DNA of 64,000 nt from Rhodanobacteraceae bacterium (lineage in GTDB: Bacteria > Pseudomonadota > Gammaproteobacteria > Xanthomonadales > SZUA-5). Of the stretch, positions 25,766-33,058 are shown piece after piece. Location: the NCBI GenBank assembly GCA_024234055.1, contig JACKOW010000001.1, positions 186,001 through 250,000 of the forward strand, read 5' to 3'. Each line of letters starts with the position of its first letter. The first letter of the stretch is position 1. The translations under genes were made by a program, and so were the position numbers. A model generated the notes under the pieces. It was not told the DNA's origin, ran no database searches, and saw only the letters and a program-made list of their open reading frames with translations.

Positions 25766-26338
25766 GACAAACTCGCCCGTAGGAGCGACCTTGCGTCGCG
25801 ACCGGCACCGCGAGGACCCCGTCCTGAGGCACGTCGCGGCAAGAAGCCGGACGCAGAGCACACGAAGGAAAAGCAGAGAGAACACGAAGAAAAGCGTAAA
25901 CATCTTCGATCTGCCCGGAAAACGGTCGTGCGTAGCCCGTTGTGCCGCGCAGCGGCTCAGCGGGGCGCTTTCGCGTCACCGCCCGCAGAGCGCTGCGCGC
26001 ACTTCGGGCTACGATAGGCAATTTTTTGCGCCAACTTAGTCAATTCAATGACTTACGATAGGGTTTCATGGAGAGCCACCTGTATCGGCCCGACACTGCG
26101 CACGGGCCACGAACCCCAAGCTTGCCTGTAGGGGCGACCTTGCGTCGCGACCGGCAAACCGCAGGTCCGCCGCAGTGGTCGCGCCGCCAGGGCGCTCCGA
26201 ATGGACAAAGCCCGCGTTGCGCACCCAAGGACGCCAAGGCAATAACTTGCGACACGGGCTCATCGAGAGGAACGAAGTGACCAGGGAATCCCGTGCCCAG
26301 ACAAGTCTGGACCCATACCAGCCTGGTGCGCGATTCTT
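25766..26338. repeat. Repeat-rich intergenic region after the composite element
   Basis: No gene is supported here. Seen in order: a REP-like GTAGGAGCGACCTTGCGTCG (about 25780-25804); an AGAGCACACGAAGGAAAAGC-type run (about 25855-25905); a hairpin-prone CGTAGCCCG...CGGGCTACG block (about 25930-26015); a partial copy of the composite element end (26047-26111, ACTTACGATAGGGTTTCATG then GAGAGCCACCTG); a second REP-like unit (about 26128-26155); and the small hairpin CCAGACAAGTCTGG (26297-26310), also found at 42485. Confidence 0.65.
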
Positions 26339-26393
26339 CGTGCCCTCGTGCCCTCGTGCCCTCGTGCCCTCGTGCCCTCGTGCCCTCGTGCCG
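26339..26393 (+). repeat. 8-bp tandem array (CGTGCCCT)n
   Basis: Six perfect CGTGCCCT units (26339-26386) are followed by a seventh partial one. On the minus strand this is (AGGGCACG)n. It directly abuts the stop codon (26398) of the chalcone-isomerase-like gene. Confidence 0.9.
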
Positions 26394-26397
26394 AGGT

Positions 26398-26976
26398 CTA
26401 CCCGCCGCTGGCGCTGCCCGTCAGTCCTTCGCGCACTTCGGCGTCAGCTTGAGGGCCCAGCCACATCGAGATCAGCGCTCGGTTGAACTCGATACCGGCA
26501 AAGTTGGCGGCGGTGCCGTCACTGAGCGTCACGCGGGTGCCGGCATCCGGTGAGTAATAGAACACGACCTTCTCGCCGCGGACGGCCGCGGGCAGCATCT
26601 CAATGAATTTCTCCAGGCGCGGCGCCACGCGACTGCGGGTTTCAGCCGTGGTGACTTGCTCGAAGAGCTTGCGGAAATGATCCTGTACCTGCGCCTTTGG
26701 CAATTCGCTGGCATACCAGACCAGCGTGATCTGCAGCGGCGTCAGTCCCTGACTCAATTGGGCTTCCCCACTGGCGCCAGTGGGTCCGTGCAGCGCCAAT
26801 CCGTAGAAGGGGACAAAGCTGCGATGGACCTGCGCAGTGCCCATCAGGTACCAGACTTGGCCTTGGCCCTCGGCACGAATGGCAGAGGGAATCTCGACAC
26901 CCGCCAGTTCGGTCGCACTCGCTGATGCCGTGATCAGGCCGAGGGCCGTCACACCGGCCAGAATGAATCCACGCAT
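26398..26976 (-). CDS. Exported chalcone isomerase-like protein
   Basis: From the ATG at 26976 the 192-aa protein has a signal peptide (MRGFILAGVTALGLITASAS) and a chalcone-isomerase-like fold segment: LAGVEIPSAIRAEGQGQVWY, VPFYGLALHGP, ITLVWYASELPKAQVQDHFR and VFYYSPDAGTRVTLSD. Bacterial members of this superfamily are periplasmic and bind fatty-acid-like ligands or have no known activity; plant-type isomerase residues are not evident. The frame continues upstream across QueD, but that part is antisense to real sequence. An 8-bp repeat array touches its stop. Confidence 0.8.
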   Translation of the reverse strand: MRGFILAGVTALGLITASASATELAGVEIPSAIRAEGQGQVWYLMGTAQVHRSFVPFYGLALHGPTGASGEAQLSQGLTPLQITLVWYASELPKAQVQDHFRKLFEQVTTAETRSRVAPRLEKFIEMLPAAVRGEKVVFYYSPDAGTRVTLSDGTAANFAGIEFNRALISMWLGPQADAEVREGLTGSASGG

Positions 26977-27122
26977 GTCTTGCCGCCCCTGTCGCTGCAG
27001 CACACGAGGATACCCCGCAATGGCACAGGGGCGCAGAGCCGCGGTGCTGACGTGGTCAGCGAATGAGAACGAGGCCTCAGTTCCGGGGGGGGGATCCGCG
27101 CAGTCCGCCGGGTGTTCCCGAA

Positions 27123-27485
27123 TCAGGTCCCGGGCCCGTGATAGATGGCGCCGGCAGTGCAGGTTTCGTGCACCACCACCTTGGACAGCTGCGGCAGCGC
27201 AGGCTGCAACTGCTCGAAAATCCACTGGGCAAGGCGTTCGCTGGTGGGATTCTCCAGCCCGGGAATATCGTTCAGATAGTTGTGGTCGAGCTGGTCGAAC
27301 AGTGGCTGGAAGGCGCGTTTCACATCGGCGAAGTCCACCACCCAGCCTTCCGGCTGTCGAATCTCGCCGCGGACATGAATCTCGATCCGGAACGAGTGTC
27401 CGTGCAGGCGCGAGCACTTGTGGCTGGCCGGAAGGTTCGGCAAGCGATGTGCTGATTCGATCGAGAAGATCTTGAAGATGTCCAA
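27123..27485 (-). CDS. queD: QueD: 6-carboxy-5,6,7,8-tetrahydropterin synthase
   Basis: QueD converts 7,8-dihydroneopterin triphosphate to 6-carboxytetrahydropterin, an early step of queuosine (7-deazaguanine) synthesis. The 120-aa protein carries the zinc His residues in IESAHRLPN and LHGHSFRIEIHV, the catalytic Cys in HKCSRLHGHSF, and FDQLDHNYLND and VVVHETCTAGAIYHG, which match the PTPS/QueD family. Length is normal. It is next to tRNA-Met, which is not a queuosine substrate, so the neighbourhood adds no functional hint. Confidence 0.95.
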   Translation of the reverse strand: MDIFKIFSIESAHRLPNLPASHKCSRLHGHSFRIEIHVRGEIRQPEGWVVDFADVKRAFQPLFDQLDHNYLNDIPGLENPTSERLAQWIFEQLQPALPQLSKVVVHETCTAGAIYHGPGT

Positions 27486-27501
27486 GGCTGGACTCGGTAG
27501 T

Positions 27502-27578
27502 TGGTGGCTATGAGTGGAATCGAACCACCGACCTCAGCATTATGAGTGCCGCGCTCTAACCGTCTGAGCTACATAGCC
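27502..27578 (-). tRNA. tRNA-Met (anticodon CAU), CCA encoded
   Basis: On the minus strand the sequence folds as a tRNA: acceptor GGCTATG (27578-27572) pairs with CATAGCC (27512-27506); the D arm is GCTCAGACGGTTAGAGC, the anticodon loop CTCATAA has CAT at 27542-27544, and the T arm contains GGTTCGATTCC. The discriminator A and CCA are encoded (27505-27502). The pattern is of the elongator type. Confidence 0.96.
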
Positions 27579-27635
27579 ACGAAAGCGTGGGCCAAGAATG
27601 ATGCCAGAGCTTGTGGCGTGTGGCTAGTCTGAATC

Positions 27636-27845
27636 TCAGCTCGCGGCTTTTGACACCTTGGAGCTGCGATAGATCGCGCCCCCCAGCGTGAATACCTGAT
27701 CAGCGCCCATGTGAATGTCGAAGTCATGGCCGAAACGGCCTGCGCGCGTGTCGTTGACCAAGATTGCGCTGACAGTGCTGTCCAGAACCTCGCCCAGATC
27801 GGGAAGTCTTCCATTGACGAACGTGTCATCGCATGCACCACTTGC
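27636..27845 (-). pseudogene. Possible protein-coding remnant without a start codon
   Basis: On the minus strand a 69-codon frame lies between a TAA at 27848-27846 and a TGA at 27638-27636. It reads with protein-like composition (TFVNGRLPDLGEVLDSTVSA; DTRAGRFGHDFDIHMGADQV; FTLGGAIYRSSKVSKAAS). It has no ATG or GTG near its beginning; the first usable codon is an internal TTG or ATG. It fills part of the 355-bp gap between tRNA-Met and the next plus-strand gene. I do not recognise the family; it could be a degraded gene or chance. Confidence 0.3.
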
Positions 27846-27933
27846 TTAACAGGAACAGTGCGGGCCAGTCTCGGTGACACGACTCTGGCTGCCCCGTGCC
27901 CGCGGCCTAGCCGCGCCTGACAGGAAGAAGGAC

Positions 27934-29247
27934 ATGCGTTGGTTGAAATGGCTGGGTGGATTGGTGTTGGTGCTGATGCTCTGGGTGGGTCTGATCGCAA
28001 CCGAGTGGCTGCCGCGCTCGACCGCTGAAGATGTGGCAATCGCCGCGGCTTTGGCACATCCGCCTGTCAACCTGAGCGGCAATCGCAATGCCTTTGCCGG
28101 TTTCCAGGCTTTTGCCCACGAGGTGCCGGAAGGCCAATGGGAGGCCGTGGCGGCGGCCGATGTGGCCGCATTCGAGCAGGCGCGGCCCGGCAGCAGCTTC
28201 GTTTCCACGGCCGAGGGCAGGTATCCGGCGCATCCGGCGGTTCCCGGGAAAGAGCCTTCCCTGTGCAGCCCCTGGGATCCCGAATGCTTGTCAAAGGTGC
28301 GCGATCATCAGGACGAAGCGCGTGAGTGGGTGCGCAAACTGCAGGCTCGGCTGGCGCAGGGCGAGGCCTTGTTGGCGTACGACTACTACCGCTACGAATT
28401 CACGCCGCGCTCGGATTCGCCCATCGCCTCCTTCGGGGGCTATTTTCCCGTCCTGCTGAGTTCGATCGCCCTGCAGCACATCGATGGCGACAGCGCTGGA
28501 GCTTTCGCCAGCCTGTGCCGACATAGCGCCAGCTGGCGACAGCTGCGCTCGCACACCGATCTGCTGATCATGGACATGCTGGGCATCGCCCTGATGACCG
28601 GCGCCACGCGGCTGTATGCCGAAATGCTCTCGGAGATGCCGGTCGATTTTGCCGCGCCCTGCCCGGAGGTGTTTGCGCCCCTGGCCGATGCCGAACTGGA
28701 TCAATGCGCGGTGTATCAGTTTGAGGTGCGCGCCATGGGCAATACCATCGATGCACTCGGTCAGGGGGATCTGGCCTTGTTCGGCGAGCCCGTGCCACCG
28801 CTGTTGAAGCTGAGCACGGGCTTGATCAACAAGCGTCATGCCAAAGCCCTGTTCGCCCGCAATCTGGGCCGTTACTGTACCGAAGAGCAGTACAGCCGCA
28901 TTCGTGCGAAATCATCAACACCATTGCCGGAGGCCGGGAAATGCGGCGCCCTGGACTGGCCGCTGGATCCGGTCGGTTGCTACGTGGCCAAGGCCGTGTA
29001 CAGCGTTGAACCCTACTGGCAACGTCTGCTCGATCTGGATGCACGCCTGAAGTTGCTGAACGCCGCCATCCTCGTGCGCGGACTGTCGGCCGACGCGGCG
29101 CAAGCTGCCTTCGACGCGCGCCCGCAAGCCATGCGCAGTGCCGAGCATCCCATGAGCATCGAACCCGATGTCGGCATCGTGCGCATGGTTCCACTGGAGC
29201 AAACGCGCGGCAATCCCTGGGATCTGCCCTATGCGCGGGCACCATGA
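27934..29247 (+). CDS. Membrane-anchored hypothetical protein
   Basis: The ATG at 27934 follows GAAGGA and gives a 437-aa protein with one N-terminal membrane segment (MRWLKWLGGLVLVLMLWVGL), probably an uncleaved anchor. The rest is periplasmic, helical and Cys-containing (SLCSPWDPECLSKV; FAAPCPEVFAP; LDQCAVYQF; KCGALDWPLDPVGCYVAK). ARLYAEMLSEM and QRLLDLDARLKLLNAAILVR are regular helices. No enzyme motif is seen. An earlier in-frame ATG (27874) would add 20 non-hydrophobic residues and is less likely. Confidence 0.7.
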   Translation: MRWLKWLGGLVLVLMLWVGLIATEWLPRSTAEDVAIAAALAHPPVNLSGNRNAFAGFQAFAHEVPEGQWEAVAAADVAAFEQARPGSSFVSTAEGRYPAHPAVPGKEPSLCSPWDPECLSKVRDHQDEAREWVRKLQARLAQGEALLAYDYYRYEFTPRSDSPIASFGGYFPVLLSSIALQHIDGDSAGAFASLCRHSASWRQLRSHTDLLIMDMLGIALMTGATRLYAEMLSEMPVDFAAPCPEVFAPLADAELDQCAVYQFEVRAMGNTIDALGQGDLALFGEPVPPLLKLSTGLINKRHAKALFARNLGRYCTEEQYSRIRAKSSTPLPEAGKCGALDWPLDPVGCYVAKAVYSVEPYWQRLLDLDARLKLLNAAILVRGLSADAAQAAFDARPQAMRSAEHPMSIEPDVGIVRMVPLEQTRGNPWDLPYARAP

Positions 29248-29278
29248 ATCGCGGGTACGGACTGGGTGTTCCCTGCTC

Positions 29279-29353
29279 TGGAGGGCGCCGCGCTGCGGCG
29301 CGGCCTTGCGCAGGCGGGAGCCCAGCAGCGGCCGCGCCAGCGCGCGTCCCTCC
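29279..29353 (+). repeat. ~75-bp GC-rich inverted-repeat element, copy 1
   Basis: GGAGGGCGCCGCGCTGCGGC at the left and CCGCGCCAGCGCGCGTCCCTCC-like sequence at the right can pair (GGAGGG...CCCTCC). A closely similar element lies at 63591-63670. Both are intergenic. Confidence 0.65.
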
Positions 29354-29404
29354 TCGAAATCGCTCTGACGCGGCAACATCGTTGGCAGAAGGTGCCGAGT
29401 CGCA

Positions 29405-29600
29405 AGTCGAAGCCGGTGGCTCCCCATGAACCCATATCCCAAGATGTCGATGCGTCATTGCGAGGAACGCAGTGACGAAGCAATCCAGTGCTTCTGCGGC
29501 TGTGTGTCTGGATTGCTTCCCCCGGATCAAGTCCGGGGTCGCAATGACGCTGAGGGTTCCTGGCCCGTGGGCAACTTTGGGCCAGAACAGGTGGCTCGCA
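29405..29600 (+). repeat. Composite element relic surrounding a TCATTGCGA-type REP
   Basis: The ends match the composite element of 25553 and 35592: GGTGGCTCCCCATGAACCCATATC at the left and TGGCCCGTGGGCA...CAGGTGGCTCG at the right. The middle is a different REP: CGTCATTGCGAGGAACGCAG with GAAGCAATCCA (about 29453-29488), matched by TGGATTGCTTC and GGGGTCGCAATGACG (about 29508-29551). TCATTGCGA repeats are common in many bacteria. This fills most of the 424-bp gap before the kinase gene. Confidence 0.65.
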
Positions 29601-29671
29601 ATGTGATCGATCCAAGAACTGCGGCTACTCCCGTATCGAGGCTGGTGCCTTGAAATGATCGCGCTACGCAC

Positions 29672-32095
29672 ATGATCGACATCCCCGGCTATCGCATCGA
29701 GAGGGAGCTTGGTCGCGGCGGCATGGCGACGGTCTACCTGGCGACGCAGCTGTCGCTGCAGCGCCCCGTGGCGCTCAAGGTGCTGGCGCCGGGCCTCGCC
29801 AGTGACCCCGGATTCACCCAACGTTTCTTGCGCGAAGGTCGCATCGCCGCGAGCTTGCGGCATCGGCACATTCTCGCCATCCACGATGTCGGCGTACATC
29901 AGGGGCTGGCTTACCTGGCCCTGGAATATCTGCCAGGTGGCCAGCTGTCGAAGCTGCCGATGGCGCCACCCGAGGCGCTGCGCCTGATCCGCGAGATTGC
30001 CGGCGCGCTGGCGCATGCCCACGCCAAGGGTGTCGTCCACCGAGACCTCAAGCCTGCCAACATCCTGCTGCAGGACGATGGCAGCCATGTGCTGGCTGAC
30101 TTCGGCATTGCCCGCATGCTTGGCGCCAGTCGCCTCACCGCCGATGGCGGATTCGCCGGCACGCCGGCCTACATGGCGCCCGAGCAGTGGCGCGACCAGG
30201 CCGTCGATGCGCGGACCGACATCTACAGCCTGGGGGTGGTCCTCTATCAGTCCCTGACCGGCCGCGTGCCCTATGACGGCGATGATGGCTGGGCTATCGG
30301 CATGCAGCATCAGCAGGCGCCGTTGCCGCGACTGCCCGATGCCTGTGCGGCATTGCAGGATCTGCTGGCGGGTATGCTGGCCAAGGATCCGGACGCGCGA
30401 ATCAGTGATGGCGCGCAGTTGATCGAGCGCGTCATGGCGCTGGAAATTCTGCCCCGCTTCGATTCGGCACCAGCGGCACCCATGCCGGACCCGGTACAGC
30501 ATCTGCGGCAACAACCGCAGCGACTGGCCACCCTGTTTGCAGCCGAGCCCCGAGCGCCCGATTGGCGCTGGCGCAGCGGCGCCTGGGTCGGTGTTGCCCT
30601 GTTGCTGGCGGCGGGCGCTTGGAGCTGGCATTCCCTGCACGGTCAGACCAACTGGAGTCGATTGCTGGGCCCGAGCACACTGGCCACGGTCGCCGTGCTG
30701 CCCTGCGAGAGTTACAACGGCAGCACCGACCATGAGCTGATGGCCAAGGTGCTGGCCGAGGAAGTGATCCATCGCCTGAGCCGCCTGCGCGGGCTCACCG
30801 TCATCGCGCGCAGTTCCAGTTTTCCCCTGCAGCAGTCCGGACTCCCGGCAACCGAAATCGGCGAACGTCTGCGCGCCAGCCACATCCTTGCTTGTTCGAT
30901 CCGACCTGCCGGCAGCGGCGTGCGCATCGTCGCCGAACTGGTGGAGACCGCCGGCGGTACCCAGCGCTGGTCGGCCGAGTACGATCGCGCCAGCGACGAC
31001 GCGCTGCTTGGGATCGTCGACGAACTGGCCGTGGCCATCAGCGAGCGTCTGTTGCTGAATCTGGCGGGCCCGGAGCGGGCGCAGCTGATTCAGCACCGGA
31101 CCAATAGCCTGGAGGCCATCGCCCTGGTCGAGCAGGCGCGCAACCAGGCCGATCAGATGACGCTGGCCGGCATCGAAGCCGGCATCCGGCTGACTGAGCA
31201 GGCGTTGGCGATCGATCCCGGCTATGCGCGCGCCTATCTGGCCCTGGCCGACCTCTACCGTCTGCAGATGCGAGTGCAACAGCGCGACAGCGATTGGTGG
31301 CAGCGACAGGCTGCGCCGCTGCTGCAGAAGGCACTGCAGATGGACAGCGAATTGCCGGGCGCTCTGGCACTGCGAGCCCAGCTGCGCTGCGCGCAACGCG
31401 ATTGGGCGGGATGCCGCGCCGACCTCGATCAGGCGCTGAGTTACGGGCCCGGTGTGGCTGAGGTGCGCGCTGCTGCTGCCGAGTTTCACATGAGCCTGGG
31501 CTCGCGAGAGCAGGCGGTGGAGCATGCCCAGCGTCTGCTTCAGATCGAGCCGGAATCCGCGCGCGCCTGGAATACCCTGACCCGCGCCCTGCTGCATGCC
31601 GGGCGTGAGGCCGAGGCCCTCGGCAGCAGTGAGCGCAGTCTGCAGCGACAGCCGGATCACTGGCCCAGTCTGGAATTGCACGCACTGGTGCTGGAACAGC
31701 TGGGGAGATGCAGCGCCGGCATCGCCGCTCACGAGCAAGCCATGGCCCTGACCGACGCCCGCGCCGAACTCGCCGGCAATGGCGCCAGCCTGTACGTCTG
31801 CGATGGTCGAATCGAGCAGGCCCGGGCGCTACTGCGCGATCTCCAGCGCCGCCGCGCCAGCGGCGATGCCATCAGTGATCTGCCCTTTGCCCTGAGCTAT
31901 CTGGCTCTCGATCAGAAGGAACAGGCCCTTGGCGCGCTGGAGGCCATGTCCAGTGCCGGCGATCCTCGACTGTGGCAATGGATCGGCAACCCCGTGCAGG
32001 GCATCGACAAGCTGGCCGGCGAGAAGCGTTTCCTGGCCCTGCTGGAACGTTTGCGGCTGCCGCCGGAGGCGATGACTTGGCCGACCGGACCATGA
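29672..32095 (+). CDS. Transmembrane Ser/Thr protein kinase with FlgO/TolB-like and TPR sensor region
   Basis: The 807-aa protein starts with a PknB-type kinase domain (about 7-265): glycine loop LGRGGMATVYLA, Lys in VALKVLAPG, catalytic HRDLKPANILL, DFGIAR and GTPAYMAPEQW. All catalytic residues are present. A single membrane helix follows at about 303-320 (GAWVGVALLLAAGAWSW). Outside it lies a domain common beside adenylate cyclases and kinases (about 335-460: TVAVLPCESYNGSTDHELMA; LRGLTVIARSSSFPLQ; GTQRWSAEYDRA), then about eight TPR-like helix pairs (about 480-800). It probably senses an envelope signal and phosphorylates cytoplasmic targets. The next gene, 151 bp downstream, encodes an ECF sigma factor, a pairing known for kinase-controlled sigma factors. 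Confidence 0.94.
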   Translation: MIDIPGYRIERELGRGGMATVYLATQLSLQRPVALKVLAPGLASDPGFTQRFLREGRIAASLRHRHILAIHDVGVHQGLAYLALEYLPGGQLSKLPMAPPEALRLIREIAGALAHAHAKGVVHRDLKPANILLQDDGSHVLADFGIARMLGASRLTADGGFAGTPAYMAPEQWRDQAVDARTDIYSLGVVLYQSLTGRVPYDGDDGWAIGMQHQQAPLPRLPDACAALQDLLAGMLAKDPDARISDGAQLIERVMALEILPRFDSAPAAPMPDPVQHLRQQPQRLATLFAAEPRAPDWRWRSGAWVGVALLLAAGAWSWHSLHGQTNWSRLLGPSTLATVAVLPCESYNGSTDHELMAKVLAEEVIHRLSRLRGLTVIARSSSFPLQQSGLPATEIGERLRASHILACSIRPAGSGVRIVAELVETAGGTQRWSAEYDRASDDALLGIVDELAVAISERLLLNLAGPERAQLIQHRTNSLEAIALVEQARNQADQMTLAGIEAGIRLTEQALAIDPGYARAYLALADLYRLQMRVQQRDSDWWQRQAAPLLQKALQMDSELPGALALRAQLRCAQRDWAGCRADLDQALSYGPGVAEVRAAAAEFHMSLGSREQAVEHAQRLLQIEPESARAWNTLTRALLHAGREAEALGSSERSLQRQPDHWPSLELHALVLEQLGRCSAGIAAHEQAMALTDARAELAGNGASLYVCDGRIEQARALLRDLQRRRASGDAISDLPFALSYLALDQKEQALGALEAMSSAGDPRLWQWIGNPVQGIDKLAGEKRFLALLERLRLPPEAMTWPTGP

Positions 32096-32246
32096 CTGTG
32101 GTACGCGCGCCCGGTGGGAGCGGATTCATCCGCGACCGCATGGTCCTGGACGCAACCCCGAGCTGTCGCCGGCAGAGTCTGCTCCCATTGGCGTCTGCGC
32201 CTCTCCGCGCCGTGCGTACCGACCGTCGTTGGCGGAAAGGCTGACC

Positions 32247-32945
32247 ATGGCGCGCTTCCAGACCACGCGCTGGAGTCTGGTGCTGTCGGCCCGCAGTGAT
32301 GACGCGGCGGCCGCCGATGCCCTGGCCGAGCTTTGCCGCAGCTATCGGGCGGCGGTGCTGGCCTACATCCGCGGCAGCGGCTACCCGGGCCAGGATGCCG
32401 AAGACCTGACCCAGGGCTTCTTCCTGAAATTTCTGGAGAAGCGTTACGACATTGGGGCCGAGCGCTCGCGCGGCCGTTTCCGCAACTACTTGCTGAGCGC
32501 GCTGCAGGGTTATCTGGCCAACCACCGTGATGCGGCTCTGGCCGCCAAGCGCGGTGGTGGTATGCGCATGGATTCTCTGGAGGCGGCCAACGCCGCCGCG
32601 GAATTGCGCGACGCCGGGCCTACGCCCGAACGGGAGTTCGAGCGAGAGTACGCACTGGCCATGGTCTCGGTGGCGCTGGCCCGTCTGCGCGACGAAGCCG
32701 AGGCCGCCGGCCGCGGCGCGCAATATGCCCGACTGGCAATTTATGTGGTCGATCCGCCCGATTCGGGCGAATTCCGCACCCTGGCCCAGAATCTCGACGT
32801 GCCGGCAAATACCCTCAGCGTGCAGGTACGCCGAATGCGCCAGCGCCTGCTCGAATTGCTGCGGCTGGAGTTGGCGCAGACCGTGTCCGACCCGACCGAT
32901 GTCGACGCCGAGATGCAGGCGCTGCGCGCGGCCTTGATGGCCTGA
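32247..32945 (+). CDS. ECF-type RNA polymerase sigma factor
   Basis: This 232-aa sigma factor begins MARFQTTRWSLVLSARSDDA, the TRWS start of a group usually encoded with Ser/Thr kinases. Region 2 is intact (YPGQDAEDLTQGFFLKFLEK) and is followed by FRNYLLSALQGYLANHRDAA. Region 4 near 170-220 reads FRTLAQNLDVPANTLSVQVRRM with a helix-turn-helix shape. Region 2 keeps the acidic DAED, unlike phosphorylation-dependent ECF43 proteins in which, as I recall, this patch is lost. The ATG at 32247 is preferred over the TTG at 32229. No anti-sigma gene is adjacent; the upstream gene is a kinase. Confidence 0.92.
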   Translation: MARFQTTRWSLVLSARSDDAAAADALAELCRSYRAAVLAYIRGSGYPGQDAEDLTQGFFLKFLEKRYDIGAERSRGRFRNYLLSALQGYLANHRDAALAAKRGGGMRMDSLEAANAAAELRDAGPTPEREFEREYALAMVSVALARLRDEAEAAGRGAQYARLAIYVVDPPDSGEFRTLAQNLDVPANTLSVQVRRMRQRLLELLRLELAQTVSDPTDVDAEMQALRAALMA

Positions 32946-33058
32946 CCCCGACAGCACGAGGTTTGGATCAGGCAGCGGAGCAAGCGGCACACCCAGCGCC
33001 TGCGTCAGCGCCCGAAAAATCGCCGATCATGGCTGGACGCCTGCCAGCGACTCAGTCC

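Noticed and set aside
26339..26393. CRISPR array
   Set aside because: The 8-bp units are contiguous with no spacers, and no cas gene is in the window.
28826..31738. A 970-codon open frame antisense to the Ser/Thr kinase gene
   Set aside because: The opposite strand has a full kinase with all catalytic motifs. The antisense frame is a product of high GC and codon bias and shows no domain.
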